From: Viridilinea sp964592425
Lineage (GTDB): Bacteria > Chloroflexota > Chloroflexia > Chloroflexales > Chloroflexaceae
Direction of reading: 5' to 3'
Assembly (NCBI GenBank): GCA_964592425.1
Contig: CAZQCG010000004.1
Coordinates: 1 to 64,000 of the forward strand
DNA length: 64,000 nt
Translations under genes and position numbers: made by a program
Shown here: piece after piece, positions 51,155-59,035 of the stretch
How the letters are laid out: every line of letters starts with the position of its first letter
How positions within the stretch are numbered: position 1 is the stretch's first letter
The notes under the pieces: model-generated
Seen by the model: only the letters and a program-made list of their open reading frames with translations
Databases searched by the model: none
What the model was told of the DNA's origin: nothing

Positions 51155-51185
51155 GGCGTTGGCTGAGCGTGTCAGAGCCAACGCC
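51155..51185 (+). terminator. Hairpin between HMG-CoA reductase and synthase genes
   Basis: Arms 51155-51164 and 51176-51185 pair over 10 bp with an 11-nt loop. It probably ends or attenuates the reductase transcript. Confidence 0.5.
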
Positions 51186-51276
51186 TGCTGCTAACCAGGC
51201 ACCAGGAAGAGCAGCCAAATTCCATAGATGGTGAAGCTGCGGCCTTAGAATGACATATGTGAAACGGAAAGTTCTT

Positions 51277-52326
51277 ATGAACAAACCAGTGCGCCCGGTA
51301 GGCGTGATCGGCTACGGGGCCTACATCCCGCGCTACCGCATTGCAGCCCGCGAGATCGCCCGCATCTGGACTGACGGCGAGGGCGGGGTACCGGTTGAGG
51401 CCAAGAGTGTGCCCGGCCCGGATGAGGATACGATCACGATGGCGATCGAGGCGGCCCGTAACGCCCTGGCCCGCGCCGGGCTCGCGGCCGGGCGCTTAGG
51501 TGCAGTCTGGGTGGGCAGCGAAAGCCACCCCTACAGTGTCAAGCCTTCGGGCGGAATCGTGGCCGAGGCCCTCGGGGCCGGACCGTGGCTCAGTGCGGCC
51601 GACTTTGAGTTTGCCTGCAAGGCCGGCAGCGAGGCCCTGACGGCGGCAATGGCCCTGGTGGGCAGCGGTATGGCCGACTATGCCCTGGCCATCGGTGCCG
51701 ATACGGCCCAGAGCCGCCCCGGTGATGCCCTGGAGTACACCGCCTCGGCGGGCGCAGGAGCCCTGGTGGTTGGCCCGGCCGACGAAGCCGTAGCCACGCT
51801 TGATGCCACCGTCAGCTATGTCACTGATACACCCGACTTCTTCCGCCGCGCCGACCGGCCCTACCCGGTGCATGGCAACCGCTTCACCGGCGAGCCGGCC
51901 TACTTCCACCAGATCCAGAGCGCCGCACAACGCCTGCTGCACGACCTGGGCAAGCAGCCGCAGGACTTTACCTACGCCATCTTCCACCAGCCCAACGCCA
52001 AATTCCCCCAGGCTGTCGCTAAACGGCTTGGCTTCAGCGAGGCCCAGATCACGCCCGGACTACTCAGCCCACAGATCGGCAATACCTACTCCGGCGCAGC
52101 AATGGCCGGCCTCTGTGCGACCCTCGACGTGGCCCAGCCCGGCGAGACAATCTTCGTCACCACCTACGGCAGCGGGGCCGGCTCCGACGCCTATGCCCTC
52201 ACCGTCACCGAGCACATCCTTGAGCGCCGCGAGCGGGCACCCCTCACGGCAGCCTACCTCAAGCGCCAGGTGCTGATCGACTACGCCCTGTATGCCAAGT
52301 GGGTCGGCAAACTGGTGCTGGGATAA
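51277..52326 (+). CDS. Hydroxymethylglutaryl-CoA synthase, archaeal type
   Basis: Condenses acetyl-CoA with acetoacetyl-CoA. The 349-residue product begins VGVIGYGAYIPRYRI, as in archaeal-type enzymes. It keeps the active-site glutamate region (VGSESHPYSVKPSG), the nucleophilic cysteine in DFEFACKAGSEALTAAM and the histidine in FHQPNAKFPQAVAKRLGF. The ATG at 51277 gives the conserved N-terminus; the in-frame ATG at 51250 adds nine residues. The gene is followed after 25 bp by a thiolase homologue and then a DUF35 gene. In methanogens this arrangement encodes a single thiolase/synthase/DUF35 complex. Confidence 0.93.
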   Translation: MNKPVRPVGVIGYGAYIPRYRIAAREIARIWTDGEGGVPVEAKSVPGPDEDTITMAIEAARNALARAGLAAGRLGAVWVGSESHPYSVKPSGGIVAEALGAGPWLSAADFEFACKAGSEALTAAMALVGSGMADYALAIGADTAQSRPGDALEYTASAGAGALVVGPADEAVATLDATVSYVTDTPDFFRRADRPYPVHGNRFTGEPAYFHQIQSAAQRLLHDLGKQPQDFTYAIFHQPNAKFPQAVAKRLGFSEAQITPGLLSPQIGNTYSGAAMAGLCATLDVAQPGETIFVTTYGSGAGSDAYALTVTEHILERRERAPLTAAYLKRQVLIDYALYAKWVGKLVLG

Positions 52327-52351
52327 GCCCACCAGCCCTGAAAGAAAAACG

Positions 52352-53515
52352 ATGACTACCAGTTACATTATCGGCTCGGCGGCAACGCCCGTGGGTGAAC
52401 ATTATGGGCGTAGCCTGGCCGACCTGGCGAGTGAGGCGGTACGGGCGGCCTTTGCCGACAGCGGTGACCTGCCCATTGAGCAGGTTGGGGCGCTCTACGT
52501 GGCCAGTGCCCTGGCTGAAAGCCTGGCCGGACAGGGCCACCTTGGTGCCCACCTGGCTGCGGCCGTCGGACTGCATGGCGTGCCTGCGCTGCGCATCGAG
52601 GCCGCCGGGGCCAGCGGGGGGGCCGCCCTGCACCAGGCGGCTCAGGCCATCGCCGCCGGCCAGTGCCGGATCGCCGTCGTCCTCGGCGTCGAAAAGGTGA
52701 CCGACCGGCTCGAAGGGGCAGTCGAGGCCGCCCTGGCCCTGCAGAGCGATGCCGAGAGTGAGGCCATTCACGGCCTGACCCTCACGGCCCAGTGGGCGCT
52801 GTTGATGCGGCGCTATATGCATAGCTATGGCTACCCTGCCGAAGCCTTTGCACCCTTCCCGATCAACGCCCACGCCAATGCGCTGAAGAATCCCCAGGCC
52901 CTCTATCGCTTCCCGATCAACGCTGACAAATACCGCAAGGCCACCCAGGTCGCCTCGCCGTTGAATATGCTCGATTGCAGCAACCTGGGCGACGGGGCCG
53001 CCTGTGTCATTCTGGCCGCCGCACCCATCGCCCGTGAGCTGCGCAACCCCCGGATCGCCCTGGCTGGCAGCGCCATCGCCAACGCCCCGCCTACCCTGGC
53101 TGAACGACCAGACCCGCTTGATCTGCTTGCAGCCCGTGCCAGCGCCCAGCTGGCGCTAGGGCAAGCCCACAAGGGTCTGAACGATGTGCATGTCCTCGAG
53201 CTGAGCGATCCCCACGGCATCGCTGCGGCCCTGGCGCTGGAGTCGATCGGCTACTACGCACGGGGCAGCGCACCGCGGCACGCCGCCGACGGGGCAATCA
53301 GCCCGACCGGGCGCACCCCACTGGCCACCGCTGGTGGCTACAAAGCCCGCGGCGACCTGGCCGGTGCCGCCGGGGTTTACCAGGTGGTTGAGCTGGTGCG
53401 CCAGTTGCGTGGCGTGGCTGGCCCAGGCCAGGTGCCTGGCGCACGGGTCGCCCTGGCTCAATCGCTCGGTGGGATCGCCGCCAGCGCCGCTACCTGCATC
53501 CTTGTTGCTGAATGA
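52352..53515 (+). CDS. Thiolase homologue lacking the catalytic residues
   Basis: Intact 387-residue archaeal/SCP2-type thiolase fold, but the chemistry residues are replaced. The nucleophile position in EAAxASGG is Gly86 (codon GGG), the histidine of the usual HDxF motif is Ser285 (ELSDPHG), and the histidine of the GHP motif is Asp335 (YKARGDLAGAAGVYQVVE). The surrounding structural sequence (LGVEKVTD, MLDCSNLGDGAACVIL) is well kept and there is no frameshift, so it appears to be under selection as a non-catalytic protein. It lies between the HMG-CoA synthase and DUF35 genes, 9 bp before the latter. A structural or channelling role in that complex is inferred. Confidence 0.87.
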   Translation: MTTSYIIGSAATPVGEHYGRSLADLASEAVRAAFADSGDLPIEQVGALYVASALAESLAGQGHLGAHLAAAVGLHGVPALRIEAAGASGGAALHQAAQAIAAGQCRIAVVLGVEKVTDRLEGAVEAALALQSDAESEAIHGLTLTAQWALLMRRYMHSYGYPAEAFAPFPINAHANALKNPQALYRFPINADKYRKATQVASPLNMLDCSNLGDGAACVILAAAPIARELRNPRIALAGSAIANAPPTLAERPDPLDLLAARASAQLALGQAHKGLNDVHVLELSDPHGIAAALALESIGYYARGSAPRHAADGAISPTGRTPLATAGGYKARGDLAGAAGVYQVVELVRQLRGVAGPGQVPGARVALAQSLGGIAASAATCILVAE

Positions 53516-53524
53516 GGTATCCCC

Positions 53525-53920
53525 ATGCTTGAAGTAGCCCGTCACTGGCGCCAGCGTGCAGCGCGCTACCGCCTCGAAGGCCAGCGCAACCGCAACAGCG
53601 GCGCTGTCCGTTTTCCGGCCCGCCCGCCAGCCCTCAACGAAGATGCCACGCTGTGGGAGCCGCACTGCCTGAGCGGGCGCGGCACGCTCTACAGCTTTAG
53701 CGTCATCCGCCAGCCCCCCGACGGCTACGAAGCCTTCGCACCCTACGCCGTGGCCCTGGTGCAACTCGAAGAGGGGCCATTAGTCGCAGCCCAGCTCACC
53801 GATTGCAGCGAGGGCGAGCTGAGCATCGGCCAGCCAGTCGAATTAGTCACCCGCCGCCTGGTCGACAGCGGCGAGGACAATATGCTCGTCTATGGCTACA
53901 AATTTCGCCCGTGCCTCTAA
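53525..53920 (+). CDS. DUF35 OB-fold protein without the zinc ribbon cysteines
   Basis: A 131-residue DUF35-type acyl-CoA-associated OB-fold protein. The OB part is typical (LSGRGTLYSFSVIRQPPDGYEAF, APYAVALVQLEEGP, ending VYGYKFRP). The N-terminal rubredoxin-like zinc ribbon normally has two CxxC pairs; here the equivalent stretch GQRNRNSGAVRFPARPPALN has none. In archaea the DUF35 protein bridges thiolase and HMG-CoA synthase and shares their CoA site. Both zinc ligands and the neighbouring thiolase's active site are lost together, suggesting co-evolution of an altered complex. Confidence 0.85.
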   Translation: MLEVARHWRQRAARYRLEGQRNRNSGAVRFPARPPALNEDATLWEPHCLSGRGTLYSFSVIRQPPDGYEAFAPYAVALVQLEEGPLVAAQLTDCSEGELSIGQPVELVTRRLVDSGEDNMLVYGYKFRPCL

Positions 53921-53963
53921 TGGCTCGCCACATTGATGATGCGGCATCAGACAGCGCTGGTAA

Positions 53964-53996
53964 GGGCGCAGCAGTCGTGCAGCGACTGCTGCGCCC
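53964..53996 (+). terminator. 14-bp GC-rich hairpin, repeat family copy 2
   Basis: Arms 53964-53977 and 53983-53996 pair perfectly with a 5-nt loop. The left arm and flank GGTAAGGGCGCAGCAG and right flank GCGCCCC-A/G-ATG match the hairpin at 38810-38840. It ends the HMG-CoA synthase/thiolase/DUF35 operon and faces the convergent antiporter gene. Confidence 0.65.
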
Positions 53997-54019
53997 CAAT
54001 GGCTGTTATCTCAGGCGAT

Positions 54020-55915
54020 CTACACCGAAGAGGCACTCATCTTGCGCACCTCTTCGCGCAGCGAGTCGGGATCCCAGCCAGCATCACGCTCAAGATCGGG
54101 GTCAGCCAGGTCGGCCAGGAGTTGTTGTTCAAGGTCGTCGATCCGCCGCCGCGCTGCGCTGAGATAGGCGGCCTGGTCGCGACGGTCGGGCATTTCGTGC
54201 AAAAATGACTCGTCGTGGCGCAGGAAGGTCTGGGTGGCGCGCTGGGCATGGTAGGCCCGAAAGCCCATCACTTGCATCACGTCGGCTCCCATACGCAGTG
54301 CAGTATCGGTGCTCTCGCGATAGACCTTACTGACCCCTGCGCGCAAGAGATCCTGCGCGTCGTCCCAGTCGAAAGCCCGCGCGTAGATCGTCAGATGTGG
54401 GAAGTGCTTGCGCACCGTGTGTACCAACTCAAGGGTCTTTTCAGGTGAATCCAGGGCCAGAATGAGCAAGCTCGCCTCGCCTGCACCAGCAGCCTCAAGC
54501 AGGTCGTAGCGCGAAGCATCGCCGTAGTAGACCTTGAGCCCAAGCCGGCGCAGCAGGTCGACCCGGTCGGAGTCGATATCGAGCACGGTGGTGGCGATGC
54601 GGTTGGCCTTAAGCAGACGCCCGACCGTGGCCCCAAAGCTGCCGAAGCCAACAATCAGCACCGGGTGACGCTCCTCGACCGCATCAGCAGGGCGCTCGTC
54701 CCGCTCACCCGTCCCAAAACGTGGCTGGATGACCCGCTCGTTGAAGACGAGCAGCAGGGGCGTCAGCGCCATCGAGAAGGCCACCGCCGCCACGAGGGGA
54801 GCGGTGATCGTATCGCTCAAGACGCCTTCCTGGCGGGCGAAGGCGAAGAGCACAAAGGCGAATTCGCCCACCTGGGGCAGGGCAAAGGCGATCAGCGCAC
54901 TCTGGTCAAGGCTCAGACGAAAGCCGCGCGCCAGGCCAAAGAGCACGGCGAACTTGATGAGCATGATCCCCAGCACCAGGCCCAGGATGAGCAAGGGCTG
55001 GGCCAGCAGTAGGCCAAAGTCAATCGAGGCCCCCACCGCGATAAAGAAGAGCCCGAGCAGCAGCCCCTTAAAGGGGTCGATGTCGCTCTCCAGCTCGTGG
55101 CGATACTCACTGTTAGCCAGCACCACGCCAGCCAGGAAGGTACCCAGGGCCGGGCTCAGGCCGACAGCCGTCATGAGCAGGGTGATGCCGATCACCAGCA
55201 GCAGCGCCGCTGCGGTGAAGAGCTCACGCAGACGCGTGCGGGCGACGGCGCTCAGAGCCGGGCGCGCCAGGTAGCGCCCCATCAACACAATCGCCGCCAC
55301 CGCAGCGATCACCGCCAGGGTCTGGGCCCAGGGCGGCAGACCGGCCACCAGAGTCGTTGCCCCGTGGTCATCGCCATGGGCGGCCTCGGCGGCATGACCA
55401 CTGGCCAGCAGCGGAAAGATCGCCAGCATCGGAATGACCGCAATATCCTGGAAGAGCAGGATCGCAAAGGAGCTCTGGCCGCCCTCCGTCTTGAGCAGGC
55501 CACGCTCGGCAAGCGACTGCAGCACAATCGCCGTCGAAGAGAGAGAGAAGGTCATACCGATGGCCAGGGCCTGCTGCCAGGTGAGGCCGAAGAACATGCC
55601 CAGGCCACTAAAGATGCTGGTCGTCACCAGCACCTGCAGGCCGCCCATACCCAGGATCGGCTTGCGCAGACGCCAGAGCAGGCTTGGCTCCAACTCCAGG
55701 CCAACCACAAAGAGCATCATCACCACGCCGAACTCGGCGAAGTGCATCACATCCTCGCCCTCCTGGCCAACCAGGCCAAGGACGAAGGGGCCAATCGCCA
55801 CCCCGGCCAGCAGGTAGCCCAGCACCGAGCCAAGGCCGAGGCGTTTGGCGATGGGCACCGAGACGACCGCAGCCGCCAGGTAGATAAAAGCCTGGGCGAG
55901 CAGACTCTGACTCAT
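54020..55915 (-). CDS. KefB-type monovalent cation:proton antiporter with TrkA-N domain
   Basis: A 631-residue CPA2 antiporter: 12 or so membrane segments (about 1-385, with LGYLLAGVAIGPFVLG and GTFLAGVVLANSEYRHELESDIDPFKG motifs split by loops), then a cytosolic TrkA-N/RCK domain (about 415-535, VLIVGFGSFGATVGRLL with a Rossmann glycine pattern) and a coiled C-terminal tail. It exchanges K+ for H+, probably protecting against electrophiles. GGAGG lies 7 nt before the ATG at 55915. The ATG overlaps the stop of the KefF-like gene by 4 bp, as expected for a channel with its ancillary subunit. Confidence 0.9.
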   Translation of the reverse strand: MSQSLLAQAFIYLAAAVVSVPIAKRLGLGSVLGYLLAGVAIGPFVLGLVGQEGEDVMHFAEFGVVMMLFVVGLELEPSLLWRLRKPILGMGGLQVLVTTSIFSGLGMFFGLTWQQALAIGMTFSLSSTAIVLQSLAERGLLKTEGGQSSFAILLFQDIAVIPMLAIFPLLASGHAAEAAHGDDHGATTLVAGLPPWAQTLAVIAAVAAIVLMGRYLARPALSAVARTRLRELFTAAALLLVIGITLLMTAVGLSPALGTFLAGVVLANSEYRHELESDIDPFKGLLLGLFFIAVGASIDFGLLLAQPLLILGLVLGIMLIKFAVLFGLARGFRLSLDQSALIAFALPQVGEFAFVLFAFARQEGVLSDTITAPLVAAVAFSMALTPLLLVFNERVIQPRFGTGERDERPADAVEERHPVLIVGFGSFGATVGRLLKANRIATTVLDIDSDRVDLLRRLGLKVYYGDASRYDLLEAAGAGEASLLILALDSPEKTLELVHTVRKHFPHLTIYARAFDWDDAQDLLRAGVSKVYRESTDTALRMGADVMQVMGFRAYHAQRATQTFLRHDESFLHEMPDRRDQAAYLSAARRRIDDLEQQLLADLADPDLERDAGWDPDSLREEVRKMSASSV

Positions 55916-56526
55916 CTGCCTACCTCCGGCAAACTGGCGGGCAGCGTCTCCAGCGCCGCATAGCCCTGGGCGAGCACCCTGGCCCGTTCCGGCATCCCCT
56001 GCACCAGCCACTCCAGCAGACGGCGATAGGCCCTGGCCGCCTCGCCAATCTCGGCATTGCTCAGGCGATGCGTGCCATAGATCGCGTAGGACGGCAAGTA
56101 CTCCATCTTGCAGAGGCGTGCGGTCTGGGAGATCGGCAGCAAGAACTCGTCCAGCGTATGGCCCTGGAAGCCGTCATGGCTGTAGGAAGAGCGCGGCCCG
56201 CCCGCCGAGATCAGGCAGAGCAACTGTTTGCCCCGCAGGGCATCGCCGTGCATACCATAGGCCCAGCCATGGGCCAGCACCAGGTCGATCCACTGCTTGA
56301 GCAGAGGTGGCGCACTGTACCAGTAGAGCGGGTGCTGCATGACGATGATCTCGTGCTCAAGCAGCAGGGCCTGCTCATGGGCCACATCAACATTGAAGGA
56401 GGGGTAGTGCTCGTAAAGGTCATGCAGGGTAATTTCGGGCAGATCCGGCAGGGCCTGAAGCAAGCGCCGGTGAATGCGCGACTTTTCCAGGGCCGGGTGA
56501 GCAAATAGCACCAGTACGCGGGGCAT
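55912..56526 (-). CDS. KefF-like NAD(P)H quinone oxidoreductase
   Basis: Flavodoxin-like quinone reductase of 204 residues, with VLVLFAHPALEKSRIHRRLL, FMN-site-like VMQHPLYWYSAPPLLKQWIDLVL and AGGPRSSYSHDGFQGHTLDEFLLP. In enteric bacteria KefF binds and activates the KefC/KefB potassium efflux system and reduces quinones. The 4-bp overlap with the antiporter gene supports the same pairing here. ATG 56526 starts the core directly; an in-frame start at 56547 adds seven residues. Confidence 0.88.
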   Translation of the reverse strand: MPRVLVLFAHPALEKSRIHRRLLQALPDLPEITLHDLYEHYPSFNVDVAHEQALLLEHEIIVMQHPLYWYSAPPLLKQWIDLVLAHGWAYGMHGDALRGKQLLCLISAGGPRSSYSHDGFQGHTLDEFLLPISQTARLCKMEYLPSYAIYGTHRLSNAEIGEAARAYRRLLEWLVQGMPERARVLAQGYAALETLPASLPEVGR

Positions 56527-56624
56527 AGATCCTCGCAGTGTGAGCATAGGAGAGGGTATCCTGACGGCCTCTCTATGCTAACACACCCGGGCGCAACAGG
56601 CCAACCTACACCACCGCCTGGCTA

Positions 56625-56918
56625 TCAACCACCTCCGCTACGGATCTCACGGAGAATCGTCTCAACCTGCTCGGCAGACTGTCCATGGCGTGCAAGAACC
56701 TGAGCCGTGAGCTGTAGAATCTGGTTAGCAAAACGTTGGGTAAGATCTTGACGCAAAGCCCGTCCAATATAAAGCTTCAGGAGTGCGTCTACTGACATAT
56801 CGTGATCGACTGCTATCCGCTCCAGGTTCTCGTAAGTGTCAAGAGGGATTTCTAATTGGATTACTCTACTTGAACGATTATGAATTTTATATTCAGTTGA
56901 AAGATCAGGCTGATTCAT
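56625..56918 (-). CDS. BrnA-like antitoxin
   Basis: A 97-residue protein overlapping the toxin gene by 14 bp. The N-terminal half has a ribbon-helix-helix-like pattern (SRVIQLEIPLDTYENLERIAVDHDMSVDALLKLYI) suited to operator binding, followed by a helical tail that would bind and neutralise the toxin. The ATG at 56918 has AAAGGA upstream; 56936 is an alternative. The gene order toxin then antitoxin and the overlap are those of BrnT/BrnA modules, though the sequence itself is a diverged antitoxin. Confidence 0.75.
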   Translation of the reverse strand: MNQPDLSTEYKIHNRSSRVIQLEIPLDTYENLERIAVDHDMSVDALLKLYIGRALRQDLTQRFANQILQLTAQVLARHGQSAEQVETILREIRSGGG

Positions 56919-57204
56919 ATAATTTCCTTTCGGCAAGTGTCGCTAGCCTGGCAGAAATAATCCGTGTTCGTTCACCGCGTTCAACATAGACCACTAATAA
57001 TAGACGCTGTGCGACCGAGTAGCCCAGCATAAAATCGCGCTGTTCTTGCACTCCAGCAGGTGTAGCGTCCCCATACTGATAAAACGGATCGAAGAAGACT
57101 TCAGCAGCCTCTTCAAACGTCACCCCATGCTGCATCAGATTCCGCTGTGCCTTCTCTGCGTCCCATTCAAAGACAACCCCCTGAAATGAGAAGACGATGA
57201 CCAT
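56905..57204 (-). CDS. brnT: BrnT-family ribonuclease toxin
   Basis: A 99-residue BrnT toxin: FEWDAEKAQRNLMQHGVTFEEAAEVFFDP is the family hallmark, followed by RDFMLGYSVAQRLLLVVYVERGERTRIISARLATLAERKLY. The RIISAR arginine region and the C-terminal Glu/Arg-x-x-Tyr end match the RelE-like fold of BrnT, which cleaves mRNA. ATG 57204 starts the core; a 70-residue upstream extension is not protein-like. Lower GC content than flanking genes is compatible with horizontal acquisition. Autoregulation by the BrnA-like partner is expected. Confidence 0.88.
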   Translation of the reverse strand: MVIVFSFQGVVFEWDAEKAQRNLMQHGVTFEEAAEVFFDPFYQYGDATPAGVQEQRDFMLGYSVAQRLLLVVYVERGERTRIISARLATLAERKLYESA

Positions 57205-57299
57205 CAATAGCTCGCTGCAATCAATACCCTGCGCCATGATACCATAGCGAGGTGTCTGTGTATGGCGTATGCTATGCTGCGTGAATAGAAAAGAGCCGC

Positions 57300-58091
57300 A
57301 TGACCATCCTTGAGCGTATCCTTGCGCACAAAGCCGAAGAGCTTGCCCGGCAGCAGGCCATCGTATCGCAGGCGATGCTCGCAGCGCGTGCCGCCCGCTT
57401 GCCTCCACCACGTGATTTTGCCGCCGCCCTGCGCCGCCCCCCTGCCACCGCCCTGATCGCCGAGGTCAAGCAGGCCTCGCCGAGCCGCGGTGTCCTGCGC
57501 CACCCTTTTGACCACCTGGCCATCGCTGCCACCTACCGCGATGCCGGGGCCGCCGCCATCTCGGTGCTTACCGACGAGCACTTCTTTCAGGGCAGCCTGG
57601 CCTTGCTTGAGGCCATCCGCGAGCTGCCTGCGATACCGCCCCTGCTGCGCAAAGACTTCATCATCGACCCCTATCAGGTCTACGAAGCCCGGGCTTACGG
57701 TGCCGACGCCCTGCTCTTGATTGTCGCCGCCCTCGATGATGAACGCCTCGCCAGCCTGCTCAGCCTGAGCACCAGCCTGGGTATGGCCACCCTGGTCGAA
57801 GTGCATAACCAGGCCGAACTACAACGCGCCCTGGCGGTTGGCGCAACCCTGGTGGGGGTCAACAACCGCGACCTGCACAGCTTCCAGGTGAGCCTGGCCA
57901 CCACAGCCGAGCTGGCCCGCCACCTGCCCGACGGGGCCCGGCACCCCATTCTAGTCAGCGAGAGCGGCATCTTCACCCCCGCCGACGTGGCCTACGTCCG
58001 TGCATGTGGTGCCGATGCCGTCCTCGTCGGCGAGGCCCTGATCACCGCCGCCGACATCGCTGCCGCCACGCGTATGCTCGTCAATGCATGA
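57300..58091 (+). CDS. trpC: Indole-3-glycerol-phosphate synthase
   Basis: Tryptophan biosynthesis enzyme closing the indole ring; a TIM barrel of 263 residues. Expected motifs are LIAEVKQASPSRGVL with the catalytic lysine, ISVLTDEHFFQGSL, LRKDFIIDPYQVYEARAYGADA, VGVNNRDLHSFQV and LVSESGIFTPADV. It is a single gene here; no other trp genes are in the window. It lies divergently beside the BrnT/BrnA module and ends about 80 bp before the Dam-like methylase. Confidence 0.95.
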   Translation: MTILERILAHKAEELARQQAIVSQAMLAARAARLPPPRDFAAALRRPPATALIAEVKQASPSRGVLRHPFDHLAIAATYRDAGAAAISVLTDEHFFQGSLALLEAIRELPAIPPLLRKDFIIDPYQVYEARAYGADALLLIVAALDDERLASLLSLSTSLGMATLVEVHNQAELQRALAVGATLVGVNNRDLHSFQVSLATTAELARHLPDGARHPILVSESGIFTPADVAYVRACGADAVLVGEALITAADIAAATRMLVNA

Positions 58092-58101
58092 GCGAGTGTG
58101 C

Positions 58102-58107
58102 TATAAT
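58102..58107 (+). promoter_or_regulatory. -10 box (TATAAT) for the methylase-glycosyltransferase pair
   Basis: A consensus TATAAT lies 65 bp upstream of the methylase start at 58172, just after the trpC stop. The -35 is poor. Confidence 0.45.
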
Positions 58108-58171
58108 CCGCCCCTGAGCCATGACCGGGCGGGCCTGTGCGGCACCGCCCCTTCTATTCCCGGAGTGACCG

Positions 58172-59035
58172 GTGCCTGCTCGTCCCTTCCTCAAGTGGGC
58201 CGGCGGCAAGGGCCAGTTACTGCCCGAGCTGATGCGCCGCCTACCGGCGCGTTTTGGGCATTATCACGAGCCTTTTGTCGGCGGAGGGGCACTCTTCTTC
58301 CATCTTTGGAATAGTGGCTTGCTCCGCCATGGCGCGATCCTCAGCGACTACAACGCCGAGTTGATCAGCTGCTACCAGGCTGTACGTAACCATGTCGAAG
58401 AGTTGATCGAAGCCCTGCTGCTCCACAATCCCTACGGCACCGACAAAGAGTACTTCTACAGTGTGCGCGCATGGGATCGCCAGCCCGGCTTCGATCAACG
58501 TCCGATGGTCGAGCGGGCCGCCCGCACGATCTTCCTCAACCGCACCTGCTACAACGGACTCTACCGGCTCAACAATAAGGGCCAGTTCAACGCGCCCTTC
58601 GGCCACTACAAGAAGCCGCTCGTGGTTGACCCCGACAACCTGCGCGAGGTGAGTCGGGCGCTGCAACATGTTGAGTTGCACAGCGGCGATTTCGGGCGGG
58701 TGGCCGAGCACGCCCGCCGCAACGACCTCGTCTACTTCGACCCGCCCTACGTCCCCCTCAGCGCCACGGCCTCGTTCACCGCCTACACCCACCAGGGCTT
58801 CACCGAGGCCGAGCAAAAACGCCTGGCCGCCCTCTTCGCTAAACTGGCCTGGCGTGGCTGTTATGTCATGCTCAGCAACTCCTACACCGACCTGGCCCGT
58901 GAGCTCTACGCTGGCCAGCCCGTCCACGAGCGCCTCTTTGCCAGTCGCAAGATCAACTGCGACGGCAAAAAGCGCGGTGACGTCGAGGAGTTGATTGTCT
59001 GTAGTTACGCTCCGCGATGCATGTCTTACACCTGA
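58172..59035 (+). CDS. Dam-type (D12 class) DNA adenine-N6 methyltransferase
   Basis: A 287-residue methyltransferase with the D12-class AdoMet motif PFLKWAGGKGQLLPEL, HEPFVGGGALFFHL, RTIFLNRTCYNGLYRLNNKGQFN and catalytic DPPY in LVYFDPPYVPLS. These are typical of Dam relatives that modify adenine, often in GATC. No restriction nuclease is adjacent, so it is an orphan methylase. The start is a GTG at 58172 with GGAG about 8 nt upstream. The last 19 bp overlap the following glycosyltransferase gene. Target sequence specificity cannot be told from the sequence. Confidence 0.9.
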   Translation: MPARPFLKWAGGKGQLLPELMRRLPARFGHYHEPFVGGGALFFHLWNSGLLRHGAILSDYNAELISCYQAVRNHVEELIEALLLHNPYGTDKEYFYSVRAWDRQPGFDQRPMVERAARTIFLNRTCYNGLYRLNNKGQFNAPFGHYKKPLVVDPDNLREVSRALQHVELHSGDFGRVAEHARRNDLVYFDPPYVPLSATASFTAYTHQGFTEAEQKRLAALFAKLAWRGCYVMLSNSYTDLARELYAGQPVHERLFASRKINCDGKKRGDVEELIVCSYAPRCMSYT

